A stretch of 64,000 nucleotides of DNA from Deltaproteobacteria bacterium (GTDB lineage: Bacteria; Myxococcota_A; Polyangia; HGW-17; SLPX01). The notes under the pieces are model-generated. The model was not told the origin of the DNA. It saw only the letters and a program-made list of their open reading frames with translations, and ran no database searches. This document shows positions 43,756 to 51,990 of this stretch, one piece after another. Numbering within the stretch: the first letter of the stretch is position 1; every line of letters begins with the position of its first letter. The DNA lies in assembly GCA_021162935.1 (NCBI GenBank), contig JAGGXR010000074.1, positions 20,444-84,443 of the forward strand, read 5' to 3'. Position numbers and translations under genes: made by a program.

Positions 43756-44777
43756 CACAGGTCCCCCCTCTCTTGCCCGAATCCGGACCGGCCCACCAGA
43801 CCGAGGCCGCGACCGGAATGCGATGCCAACTCGCTTGCCATGTCCGCCATGGAAAAACGCGCCACCCAGCCGAGTTCTCTTTCCGCCTTGCTGCCGTCGG
43901 CCACACACAGGTAGCGGAGATAGTCCACGAATTCAGCAGGAAATCGTCCAAACTGAGTGGACCACAAGACCCCGGCCCCGAGACGCATCACAGGTGCCAA
44001 AATCGGCACCGTCGGCTTCCCCATAACAGCCAGAAAGGTCTTGAGGGGAAGGACCTGCCTCCCGACCACGTTGTAGGTGCCATCCACCGATCGATCCACT
44101 GCGAGCTTGAAGCAATCCACCACGTCCTCTCCATGGACGAACTGAACGAGCGGATCGTATCCCATCGCCGTGGGGACCACTGGCATGGACAAATACCGTA
44201 TCGCAACGGTCTGGACCCCTCGGGCCACCATGGGAGCCGTCCGGAGGATGGCCACGGCCACGTCCGTATGCCGAAGCCCGTATTCGGCCACCTGCCGCTC
44301 CGCGTCGATCTTGTCCACGATGTAGGGGCTGCTGGACGTTTCGTCGAGAGAATGATCCTCTGTGAGATAGTTCGGATGATCCGGTCGAGCGCCGTAGCAC
44401 CAAGTCCGACTCCAATGCACGATGGATCGCACCCCAGTTTCAGCGCAGGCATCCAGCACGTGCATCGTGCCCACGGATTCGAGTTCATGGACCCACTCGA
44501 CTCGATGCGCAGCTTCGTACAGGAACGCCAAATGCACGACCGTATCCACCGATGCATTCGCCAGGGCGGCAGCCACCATGGCGCCCGCCGTGGGCAGGGT
44601 CAGATCCACTCGATGAAATTCCGTCTTGGCAAAGGGCACCGATGGCCTACGCACGTCCAGCGCCACGATGCGCTCATAACGACGGTCCTCCTCGAAGGCC
44701 TGGATCAACCGCGTCCCCAGATACCCACACGCTCCTGTGACGGCCACCGAGCGGCCATGACTCCCAAATGCCATCAT
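43755..44777 (-). CDS. NAD-dependent epimerase/dehydratase (extended SDR)
   Basis: 340 residues from ATG 44777 (GTG 44780 and ATG 44774 adjacent), coupled to the upstream stop by a TGATG overlap. Rossmann motif VTGACGYLGTRL near residue 15, a dinucleotide-binding Asp in VALDVRRP, a catalytic YIVDK (YxxxK) near 165, and VVHLAFLYEA. Substrate unknown: sugar nucleotide or steroid/isoprenoid-type SDRs are possible. Its location just before an acyltransferase gene hints at lipid or glycolipid metabolism, which is inference. Confidence 0.87.
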   Translation of the reverse strand: MMAFGSHGRSVAVTGACGYLGTRLIQAFEEDRRYERIVALDVRRPSVPFAKTEFHRVDLTLPTAGAMVAAALANASVDTVVHLAFLYEAAHRVEWVHELESVGTMHVLDACAETGVRSIVHWSRTWCYGARPDHPNYLTEDHSLDETSSSPYIVDKIDAERQVAEYGLRHTDVAVAILRTAPMVARGVQTVAIRYLSMPVVPTAMGYDPLVQFVHGEDVVDCFKLAVDRSVDGTYNVVGRQVLPLKTFLAVMGKPTVPILAPVMRLGAGVLWSTQFGRFPAEFVDYLRYLCVADGSKAERELGWVARFSMADMASELASHSGRGLGLVGRSGFGQERGDL

Positions 44778-46114
44778 CACTCCCCGGGATCGTCCGATGT
44801 GTCGTCCCGTCGCCCGGCAGACGCGCTCTTCCGGCCATCAGCAGCATCGTCACGTTCCACAGATGCATCCCGCCCACAAGGGCCTTGTTGGTCGGATGCT
44901 CCGTCATCGGAATCGTCCGACCACGCCAAAAACTCCATCACGACGATCTGACCTTCTTGCGGTCGATCGGGCACGCGCAGCCTGCGACTTGCCCGTCCTC
45001 GATACTGCGCCGCCACCATGGCGGCCAAAGAGAAACTCAATTCTTCGAAGGTCGTTCCAGACAACACGCCCGTCTGCGACCGACCAGTCACGGTCTGCCC
45101 TTCATCGAAACAACCAACAGAGTCCTCGAAATCAGCACCGCGTCCTTGGTTGCCGTTCGAGCAACAGCCCTCTGCCATGGGACAATCGTCTTCGATGGCT
45201 AGGCGCCACAGGGCCACCCCGTCGCCCGCCTCGTCCTGGATACGCTCGACACGGATCCAAACGTGACGATCCGCCACCACCTCCGAATCCGACAAGCACA
45301 CGTCCAAAAGCCCGCTCAAAACGTCTTCGAGGAGCCACCCCCCTTCGATGAAGGCGTCTTCGGGTACGCGATTCTCCATGACGGTGCAGGGGCCGGACAG
45401 CCGATCCAGGATACCCGAAACCACATCCCGAAGCCGCAGCCTGTAGACCGAAGGAACCGATGCCCGTTCCCTGCCCCCGACGACCCGAACGAACTCCACG
45501 AATTGTTTGAGACGATTCGCCTCACAGCGAACGGCTCTGGCGACCGAAGCCAGATCGTCGTCCACCTCTCCCAACCCGGCCTCCAACAGCAGATCCAGAT
45601 ACCCAAAAATCGTCTGGTCGTAATTGCGCACATCGTGACAAATGAGGTCCGTATAGAACTCCGCCCGGCGTTTTTGGTTCGCCAATTCCGCTTCGAGCCG
45701 TCTCCGTTCGCTCAGATCCGTGGTCACGGAGAGGTGTCCCGCAGGCCGTCCCAGGACATCGAAGATCGGGGTGAGATACATGGAAACCGGCAACAATTGG
45801 CCGTCCTTGCGGATCACGTTCGTCTGGTAGTCCTCCAGTGCCCCCATGCGATTGGCTGCCGAAAACACATCTGCAACGCGATCCGGATGAACGAAAAACA
45901 GCCCCACCGGCTTGTCGAGGACCTCACTGCGCGAATAGCCCGTGTACCGTTCTGCTGCACGGTTGAACAGGGTCAGGACCCCCTTGACATCCGACACCGT
46001 GATAGCAAACTTGGTGTTCTCCAAGATGCCTCTTAGAACCTCAAGGGCTTCATCGTTCATACCCGCCATCTTGCCCAGCGTTGCGTCGTCTGTCAACGAA
46101 GCCAAGGCCCTCAT
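44777..46114 (-). CDS. PAS-domain histidine-kinase-like protein with a degenerate ATPase region
   Basis: 445 residues; the start may be 46114 or the later ATG 17 codons on. A PAS domain with a PAC tail spans about 25-145 (FNRAAERYTGYSRSEVLDK, ITVSD). A DHp-like helix follows with FYTDLICHDVRNYDQTIFGY; the HDVRN box keeps the His. In the following 200 residues the usual N box is replaced by LLEDVLSGLLDVCLS with no Asn, and DxGxG-type motifs are absent (AIEDDCPMAEG). The C-terminus is acidic. It may be a signalling adaptor or non-kinase sensor rather than an active kinase. First gene of the operon with the epimerase and acyltransferase. Confidence 0.75.
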   Translation of the reverse strand: MRALASLTDDATLGKMAGMNDEALEVLRGILENTKFAITVSDVKGVLTLFNRAAERYTGYSRSEVLDKPVGLFFVHPDRVADVFSAANRMGALEDYQTNVIRKDGQLLPVSMYLTPIFDVLGRPAGHLSVTTDLSERRRLEAELANQKRRAEFYTDLICHDVRNYDQTIFGYLDLLLEAGLGEVDDDLASVARAVRCEANRLKQFVEFVRVVGGRERASVPSVYRLRLRDVVSGILDRLSGPCTVMENRVPEDAFIEGGWLLEDVLSGLLDVCLSDSEVVADRHVWIRVERIQDEAGDGVALWRLAIEDDCPMAEGCCSNGNQGRGADFEDSVGCFDEGQTVTGRSQTGVLSGTTFEELSFSLAAMVAAQYRGRASRRLRVPDRPQEGQIVVMEFLAWSDDSDDGASDQQGPCGRDASVERDDAADGRKSASAGRRDDTSDDPGE

Positions 46115-46288
46115 TCATCGACTCTGTCCTTCGTTGGTGGTATCACTGCACGTCGAAGGGACCTGCGGCAAAGCACCAATCTCATCAACGCCGTCGATGC
46201 CCCGCGAAGGCTCATTCTTGCAGCGTCCCGACATGGAATGAGCCACTGTGCCACGGTCAGACTCGGCACCGAATTTGGAGGTATCGTG

Positions 46289-47689
46289 ATGACATCCAAT
46301 CCTCCACAACGACACGGCCCCGATTCCGGTCGCTCACGAATCGCTGCCCCACCACCCTCGCAGGATCGCGGCGGCTTCCGCCGCCTCGTGATCCTTGTTG
46401 CCATCCTGGTCGTTGCCATCGTGATCCCCTTGTGGCCGAACCACATGCTGCCGGCGGCCCGCAGAACCCTGGGCATCTTCCTGTTCGCGTGTCTGGCATG
46501 GATCACGGAAGTGCTCCCCATCTGGGTGACCGGGGGACTGGTGGTGGCGGCTCTGGCGGCCCTGGCAGCACCGGTCACTTCCGCCCTGTCGTCCAAACAG
46601 GTCCTTGGTCTCTTCGCATCGCCGGTGGTCGTACTATTCGCCGGAGGCTATTTCTTGGCCGCCGGTCTCCACAAACACGGTCTCGACCGGGCACTGGCCG
46701 CTGCCGTGGTTTCGCGCTCAGGCCACAAACCTCGATTCGTCCTTGCTGGAATGATGGCGGCCACTGCTTTTCTGTCCATGTGGATGTCGAACACGGCTGC
46801 CACAGCTTTGATGATCTCCGTCGTCCTACCCATGGTCGAAGTGATGGGCGCAGATCCCTTCGCCAAAGCACTCATCTTGGGGGTACCGTTTGCTGCCAAT
46901 GTCGGCGGCATGGCCACTCCGGTTGGAACGCCACCCAACGCCATCGCCATGGACGTGTTGACGCGGACGGGATCGACCGTCAGCTTCCTGGATTGGGTGG
47001 TGGTCGGCCTACCCGCGGCCATCATCCTGACCATCTTCATCTGGTGGCTGCTCTGCCTGACCCACCGACCCAAGGTGCAACGCATCGTCATCGAGGTGGA
47101 ACGACAGCGGCTTAGACGTCCCCAAATGATCGTCATCGGTACCCTCGTGGCGACGGTCGTGCTCTGGTTGACCACAAGCCTCCACCACGTCTCGTCCGGC
47201 GTCTGCGCGCTCCTGCCGCCTGCCGTCTTCTTCTCGACGGGCATCTTGGACCGAGACGACCTCAAGAGCATCGGATGGGACGTGCTCGTGCTCATGGCAG
47301 GAGGTATCGCCCTGGGCGTGGCCATGCAGAAGACCGGCCTTTCGGCTTGGTTCATGACGGCTTCCCACCTCCATGCCATCTCACCCGAGGTTCTGGTGCT
47401 CATCCTGGCGGTTGCGGTCCTCCTCCTTTCCACATTCATGAGCAACACCTCGGCCGCAAACGTCGTCATTCCCCTGGCCGTTGCATCGGGCGCGGCCATG
47501 CCCGCCGGCGCGATGCTGGTCGCCTTCATGGCGTCGTCCGCCATGTCCCTGCCCGTGTCGACGCCGCCGAACGCCATCGCCTACGGCACCGGATTCATCT
47601 CTTCGAAGGACCTGATGCGACCAGGCATGGTCATCGGTGCCCTCGCCCTGGCGGTCAACTGGGCCGTGGTCTCGCTCATCGCCCAGTAG
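46289..47689 (+). CDS. DASS-family anion:sodium symporter
   Basis: 466 residues from ATG 46289 (GGAGG seven bases upstream; upstream ATG 46238 also in frame). About eleven membrane helices. The two DASS signature repeats are present: MSNTAATALM near residue 170 with GTPPNAIAM, and MSNTSAANVV near 390 with STPPNAIAYG. SNT motifs bind Na+ and the carboxylate or sulfate of the substrate. The likely substrate is a dicarboxylate, citrate, sulfate or phosphate; it cannot be narrowed by sight. It is followed by a Rho-independent terminator. Confidence 0.92.
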   Translation: MTSNPPQRHGPDSGRSRIAAPPPSQDRGGFRRLVILVAILVVAIVIPLWPNHMLPAARRTLGIFLFACLAWITEVLPIWVTGGLVVAALAALAAPVTSALSSKQVLGLFASPVVVLFAGGYFLAAGLHKHGLDRALAAAVVSRSGHKPRFVLAGMMAATAFLSMWMSNTAATALMISVVLPMVEVMGADPFAKALILGVPFAANVGGMATPVGTPPNAIAMDVLTRTGSTVSFLDWVVVGLPAAIILTIFIWWLLCLTHRPKVQRIVIEVERQRLRRPQMIVIGTLVATVVLWLTTSLHHVSSGVCALLPPAVFFSTGILDRDDLKSIGWDVLVLMAGGIALGVAMQKTGLSAWFMTASHLHAISPEVLVLILAVAVLLLSTFMSNTSAANVVIPLAVASGAAMPAGAMLVAFMASSAMSLPVSTPPNAIAYGTGFISSKDLMRPGMVIGALALAVNWAVVSLIAQ

Positions 47690-47756
47690 CGACCCTGAGA
47701 AACGCTCGGCCGTTCGCACGATCCGTCCCGCGACCCCATGGCAAACCAAAATCTCG

Positions 47757-47785
47757 AAAGGGCCCTGTCGAACAGGCCTTTTTGA
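47757..47785 (+). terminator. Rho-independent terminator after the DASS gene
   Basis: GGCCCTGT-CGA-ACAGGCC forms a seven-base-pair stem with one bulged C and is followed by TTTTT (47779-47783). It lies 70 bases after the transporter stop and in the correct orientation. Confidence 0.7.
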
Positions 47786-47823
47786 CTTGTCATGCCGAGG
47801 CCGCTCCAACATAATCGCCAGGT

Positions 47824-47987
47824 TAGGAGACTGTTCAAAATAGGGTTGTCGATTTGGGGCGCCAAGACACCTGTGTGGCATGAAGCGACAAGGGCGCGTA
47901 CTGAGTCGTATGCAACCGAGGAGCGACAAGGCCAGACAGAGTGGATCGCGATTCTAGATGGTCAATCTATTTTGATCAGCCTCCTTA
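47824..47987. mobile_element. 164-bp TA-flanked inverted-repeat element (MITE-like), copy C
   Basis: Same length and ends as copy A (TA-GGAGACTGTTCAAAATA ... GATCAGCCTCCT-TA) but clearly more diverged inside. Its central hairpin is GCGTAC-TGAGTC-GTATGC, keeping pairing with one G-T wobble. The frame that is open in copies A and D has a TAG stop here. Intergenic, between the terminator of the transporter gene and the aldehyde dehydrogenase gene. Confidence 0.85.
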
Positions 47988-48021
47988 GATGCCGTGACGA
48001 CACACGAGATAGGAGGCGACG

Positions 48022-49533
48022 ATGGCTAAGAAGGAAAAAAGGACGCTCGACGTGCTGAACCCAGCCACCCAGGAAACGATCGGTCAGGTGGACCTGTACG
48101 ATGCAGAGGCGCTCGACACCGTTCTGACGAGGGCCAGAGCCGCCAGTGAGCAGATGGCGCGTATGTCCGTCAGAGAACGGGAAGCGATCGTGCTCAAATT
48201 CCTTACTCTCCTGAACGAAAACGCCGACTCCGTCGCTCGCCTCATCTCCCAGGAAAACGGCAAGCCCCTCATCGAAGCCTACATCATGGAAGTGATGTCC
48301 GTGGCGTATCTCGCCCACTACTTCGGCAGAAACGCCCACAAGATCCTGGCTCCGGAAAAAATCGGCATCACTATCATGAAGCACAAACACAGCGAAATTC
48401 GCTATGTCCCCAGGGGCGTGGTGCTCGTCATCTCGCCGTGGAACTTTCCCATGTCCATCCCGGCCGGCGAGATCATCATGGCCATCTTGGCGGGCAACGC
48501 CGTTGTGCACAAGCCAGCGTCCTTGACACCGCTCATCGCGCTCGAGATCCGCAGGCTCCTGCTCGAAGCCGGTCTTCCAGAAGATGCCCTGCAGGTGGTT
48601 CCCTGTCGAGGGCGCGACGCGGAAACCATGGTCGGTCCACGGATCGACTACCTGAACTTCACGGGCTCGGTGGACATCGGTGTCCGCCTGGCGCAACGAT
48701 GTGCCAAGCAAATGATTCCGAGCACCCTCGAACTGGGAGGCAAGGATCCAGGTCTCGTGTTCGCCGACGCCAACCTGGAACGCGCCGCCAATTCGGTGAT
48801 GTACGGAGCCTTCGGCAATGCGGGGCAGGTCTGCGCCTCCATCGAGCGCCTGTACGTGGAGCGCAGCGTCTATGACCAGTTCGTAGAGATGATCGTGGAA
48901 CGCGCCCAGGCGCTTCGCGTCGGAGATCCCATGGACCAGAACACGGACATGGGCCCCATGACCGACATGAGCCAGATGCAGGTCGTCATGGCTCAGGTCG
49001 AAGACGCCAAGGAAAAGGGTGCCCGCGTGCTGACCGGCGGCAAGAGGCGGGAAGGCAAGGGATACTTCTATGAACCGACGGTCCTGGTGGACGTCACGCC
49101 CGATATGGCCATCATCAAGGATGAGACCTTCGGGCCCGTGCTGCCCATCATGCCGTTCGATACGGAAACAGAGGCCGTTGCCCTAGCCAATGACACCAAG
49201 TTCGGGTTGACGGCCGCCATCTACACGGGCGATCGGAGTCGCGCCAATCGCTTGGCCGATCGAGTCGTGGCAGGAACGGTCATGATCAACGATTCCATCT
49301 ACACCCACGCCCTCCCCGAAACACCATGGGGAGGCGTCAAGTTCAGCGGCATGGGCGTCACCCATTCGGCCAGGGGACTGCGACACCTGTCCAGAATGGT
49401 CCACGTGAATAAGCCGCTGTTGGCTCCGAACCGGGAATTCTACTGGCACCCCTATTCGAAGACAGGCCTCGGCCTTGCACGAAAAGCGGTCTCAGCCCTC
49501 GCGGCCCTGGCTCGATGGACTCCAAAGCTGTAG
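48022..49533 (+). CDS. NAD(P)-dependent aldehyde dehydrogenase
   Basis: Oxidises an aldehyde to the acid. 503 residues; the start follows AGGAGG by seven bases. Family landmarks: PWNFPMSIPAGEIIMAILAG (Asn in the oxyanion hole) near 140, VVHKPAS, NFTGSVDIG, the general base Glu in LELGGKDPG near 240, the nucleophile Cys in GNAGQVCAS near 274, and DETFGPVLPIMPFD near 375. The C-terminal LARKAVSALAALARW helix extends slightly past the usual end. Substrate not predictable; broad-range (succinate semialdehyde- or fatty-aldehyde-type) relatives share these motifs. It stands apart from its neighbours, preceded by copy C. Confidence 0.93.
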   Translation: MAKKEKRTLDVLNPATQETIGQVDLYDAEALDTVLTRARAASEQMARMSVREREAIVLKFLTLLNENADSVARLISQENGKPLIEAYIMEVMSVAYLAHYFGRNAHKILAPEKIGITIMKHKHSEIRYVPRGVVLVISPWNFPMSIPAGEIIMAILAGNAVVHKPASLTPLIALEIRRLLLEAGLPEDALQVVPCRGRDAETMVGPRIDYLNFTGSVDIGVRLAQRCAKQMIPSTLELGGKDPGLVFADANLERAANSVMYGAFGNAGQVCASIERLYVERSVYDQFVEMIVERAQALRVGDPMDQNTDMGPMTDMSQMQVVMAQVEDAKEKGARVLTGGKRREGKGYFYEPTVLVDVTPDMAIIKDETFGPVLPIMPFDTETEAVALANDTKFGLTAAIYTGDRSRANRLADRVVAGTVMINDSIYTHALPETPWGGVKFSGMGVTHSARGLRHLSRMVHVNKPLLAPNREFYWHPYSKTGLGLARKAVSALAALARWTPKL

Positions 49534-49700
49534 CACCAGAAGAAGACACGGTCCCCATGGTACCCGATCCGGTCGATTCCTGCTGCCACAGCCACGACGA
49601 CGTGGTCGTAGAAGAACTCGACCTTCTCCAGAACCACAGAAAACCCAAGCGAACCACGGAGCTACCCTCTGGCGGTCTTCCCTGGTATCATCCACACACT

Positions 49701-51308
49701 ATGCGCCACCAAACATTCCATCGAGCAAGCGAGATCGTCCTTGTCTGCGCTCTTCTGCTGCCATCAGCGGCATCGGCGCAGCCAACCCAGGCCAGTCGGG
49801 CCGATCGATCTCGAAATCGAGTGTCTGCAGTTCCAGCAGCGACCCAGGTGTCGGCCACCTCCACTGCAGACGCAACCAGCCAATCCACGACAGCGTTGCG
49901 ATCGCCGTCCAGGACAAAGTCATGCGCGGACAAACGAAGGAACGCAGCCAACGCCGACGGCACCAGCGACATCTTCCCTGCGTACGTCCTCGATGACATC
50001 CAGGTCCAAGGCAACAGGGTCACCAAGAAAGCGGTCATCCTGCGCTACGTGCCCTTCCAGAAGGGCGACGTCATCCGTGCCTCAGACCCACGTGTGATCG
50101 ACACGAAATATCGTTTGCTGGGTCTAGGCTTCTTCCACAGCGTTCATCTCGACCTGAAACGCGGCGAACGACACGGCCACGCCATCTTGGTGCTGCGCGT
50201 TCGTGAACGGGGTACGATTCTCATCAACAACATCTTCCTGGGCACCAGTGAGGCCACCAGGTTCTGGGGCGGCATCGATGCCGCAGATACGAACTTCCTG
50301 GGACGAGGAATGCTCCTGTCGGCTGCGTTCGTGGCCGGGACCAAGGCTCTGGTTCCCGGAGCACACATCCAGCATGCCGAACGTCTACGATTCTCCGATC
50401 CGTCTGTGCTCGGCTCCCGTTTCGCCATCCACGCCATGCTCCTTCACGCCGATGCAAGCGAGTTTTTCCGAACATCGGGGCACTCCTCGTGGAGTTCCCC
50501 GAAGTACTTCACCACGATGCGCTACCGGCGAATCGGCGGCATGATCGGAACAGGCGTGAATGTGGGGGCCTTCAATCGTGTCGCCGTCTTCTACCGGCTG
50601 GAACACATCTATGCCAACATGCCGAGTACCACGGTCAGGACCTACCCCGACAACTCCACCTGGGGCATCGACTTCGGCCTCGGCCCAGGAAGCAGTTTCC
50701 TGTCGTCCCTGGTTGTGGACTTCCTACGAGACCGCAGGGGCAACCCGGTTCTGCCCCATTCAGGCTATCGCATTCGTGCCACGGGCGAACTTTCGGCTCA
50801 AGTTCTGGCATCGAGCTACACGTTCGCCAAGTTGGTCGGGCAGTATCAGCAGTGGTGGAAACTGCCCCGAGCAAACCACTCCATCAGCCTCGAAATCATG
50901 GGGGGCTTGATCGTGGGCAACGCTCCCCTGTTCAATCGATTCTTCATCGGCGACGTGAACGACCTGCTCCCGTCACGCGCACTGGAGCTCAATTTCTCGA
51001 CCATGCCGAGCAGAAACCTGCTCCATACGATCATGGACGACAAACGCTACGAGAACATGACCTCGCGCATCGCCATCGAATACAGCCTCGATCTCTTCAG
51101 AGGCCACCGTTTCCTCTACGGCGTGGACTTTTTTGCCAGAGTCGGCGTCTTTTCCCTGCTGTCGAAAAAGATCCTCAGACAGCGGCAATCTGATTTCGGA
51201 AAAGCACTGCCCCTGGACCTGACCATGGACGTGGGCGTCCGACTGGACACAAGGGTTGGCGTCTTCACCCTGTCTGTGGCCAATGCGCTCGGACGTCTCC
51301 CGTGGTAG
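49701..51308 (+). CDS. Omp85-superfamily outer-membrane protein (BamA/TamA-like, single POTRA)
   Basis: 535 residues from ATG 49701, where a signal peptide begins (VLVCALLLPSAASA); the frame is open back to 49515. After a Ser/Thr-rich linker, residues about 95-175 form one POTRA-like domain (VLDDIQVQGNRVTKKAVILR, with LGFFHSVHLDLKRG). The remainder is a 16-strand-type barrel (FWGGIDAADTNFLGRGMLLS as the first strands) ending in Trp, a typical barrel C-terminus. One POTRA is far fewer than BamA (five), so a TamA/FhaC-like or lipid/protein export role is more likely. It is followed by DUF4390 and an NtrY-type kinase in one operon. Confidence 0.8.
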   Translation: MRHQTFHRASEIVLVCALLLPSAASAQPTQASRADRSRNRVSAVPAATQVSATSTADATSQSTTALRSPSRTKSCADKRRNAANADGTSDIFPAYVLDDIQVQGNRVTKKAVILRYVPFQKGDVIRASDPRVIDTKYRLLGLGFFHSVHLDLKRGERHGHAILVLRVRERGTILINNIFLGTSEATRFWGGIDAADTNFLGRGMLLSAAFVAGTKALVPGAHIQHAERLRFSDPSVLGSRFAIHAMLLHADASEFFRTSGHSSWSSPKYFTTMRYRRIGGMIGTGVNVGAFNRVAVFYRLEHIYANMPSTTVRTYPDNSTWGIDFGLGPGSSFLSSLVVDFLRDRRGNPVLPHSGYRIRATGELSAQVLASSYTFAKLVGQYQQWWKLPRANHSISLEIMGGLIVGNAPLFNRFFIGDVNDLLPSRALELNFSTMPSRNLLHTIMDDKRYENMTSRIAIEYSLDLFRGHRFLYGVDFFARVGVFSLLSKKILRQRQSDFGKALPLDLTMDVGVRLDTRVGVFTLSVANALGRLPW

Positions 51309-51312
51309 GAGC

Positions 51313-51990
51313 ATGATAGACGTGACCCACAGGCACCGACGGCTCACGACCATTGTCCTTGCTGGACTGCTCTGTCTGGCTGCCACTCCGCCCGCCGAAG
51401 CCCGCATCCACTACCGAATCGCCCAATATAGAGAGAGTGGCGGAGTCGTCATGATGACCGTGAGCTTTCCAAATCTGATCAACAACAAGATTCGTCGCAA
51501 ACTCAGAAGTGGCTTCAAACAGACCATCATCCTGCGGGCACAAGTCCGAGACGCGACCACCGGGCAGACTCTAGCCCGATCGATGTGGACCTGCACCGTG
51601 GTCTACGACCTGTGGGCCGACCGCTACATCGTCACCACTGCCGATGCAACGAAACGCCACGTCTTCAAGGACAAGACCCTCGCTGCAGCCATCGGGCACA
51701 TCGTGACCGTGCGCAGACTTCCCGTCATCCTTCAAAGGGACATGAAAGCCTGGCGCTACTACTACACATCGGTCCGCGTTCAGTTCAATCCGGTTTCGAC
51801 CGCTCTCCTACGCAAGGTTCGACGCTGGCTCGCCACACCGAGGCAACAGGCGGACACAGCGACCAGCCCAGCATCGTTCTTCGGGTCTTCCCTCCGGTTC
51901 TTCGTCAACGCGAAGGTCAGCCCGGCGGAACGTGAGATCCGATTCCGAAGCCAAAACTTCTATCGAACGGCACCGACCAAGGGGCAATGA
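51313..51990 (+). CDS. DUF4390-type secreted protein
   Basis: 225 residues from ATG 51313 (TAGGAG is only one base upstream; GTG at 51322 has better spacing). The signal peptide ends ATPPAEA. The mature part is a single domain matching DUF4390, which is usually encoded immediately upstream of NtrY-type kinases: NNKIRRKLRSGFKQTIILRA, YIVTTADATKRHVF, and a Phe-rich end FFGSSLRFFVN. Function unknown, presumably periplasmic. It lies four bases after the Omp85 gene and its stop overlaps the kinase start. Confidence 0.8.
   Translation: MIDVTHRHRRLTTIVLAGLLCLAATPPAEARIHYRIAQYRESGGVVMMTVSFPNLINNKIRRKLRSGFKQTIILRAQVRDATTGQTLARSMWTCTVVYDLWADRYIVTTADATKRHVFKDKTLAAAIGHIVTVRRLPVILQRDMKAWRYYYTSVRVQFNPVSTALLRKVRRWLATPRQQADTATSPASFFGSSLRFFVNAKVSPAEREIRFRSQNFYRTAPTKGQ

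Noticed and set aside
42703..43914. 403-residue plus-strand open frame opposite the acyltransferase gene
   Set aside because: No motif is seen, while the minus strand carries HX4D and the other acyltransferase motifs in order.
49515..49700. Upstream extension of the Omp85 gene overlapping the aldehyde dehydrogenase end
   Set aside because: A signal peptide begins at 49701; an extension of 62 polar residues before it would block export.
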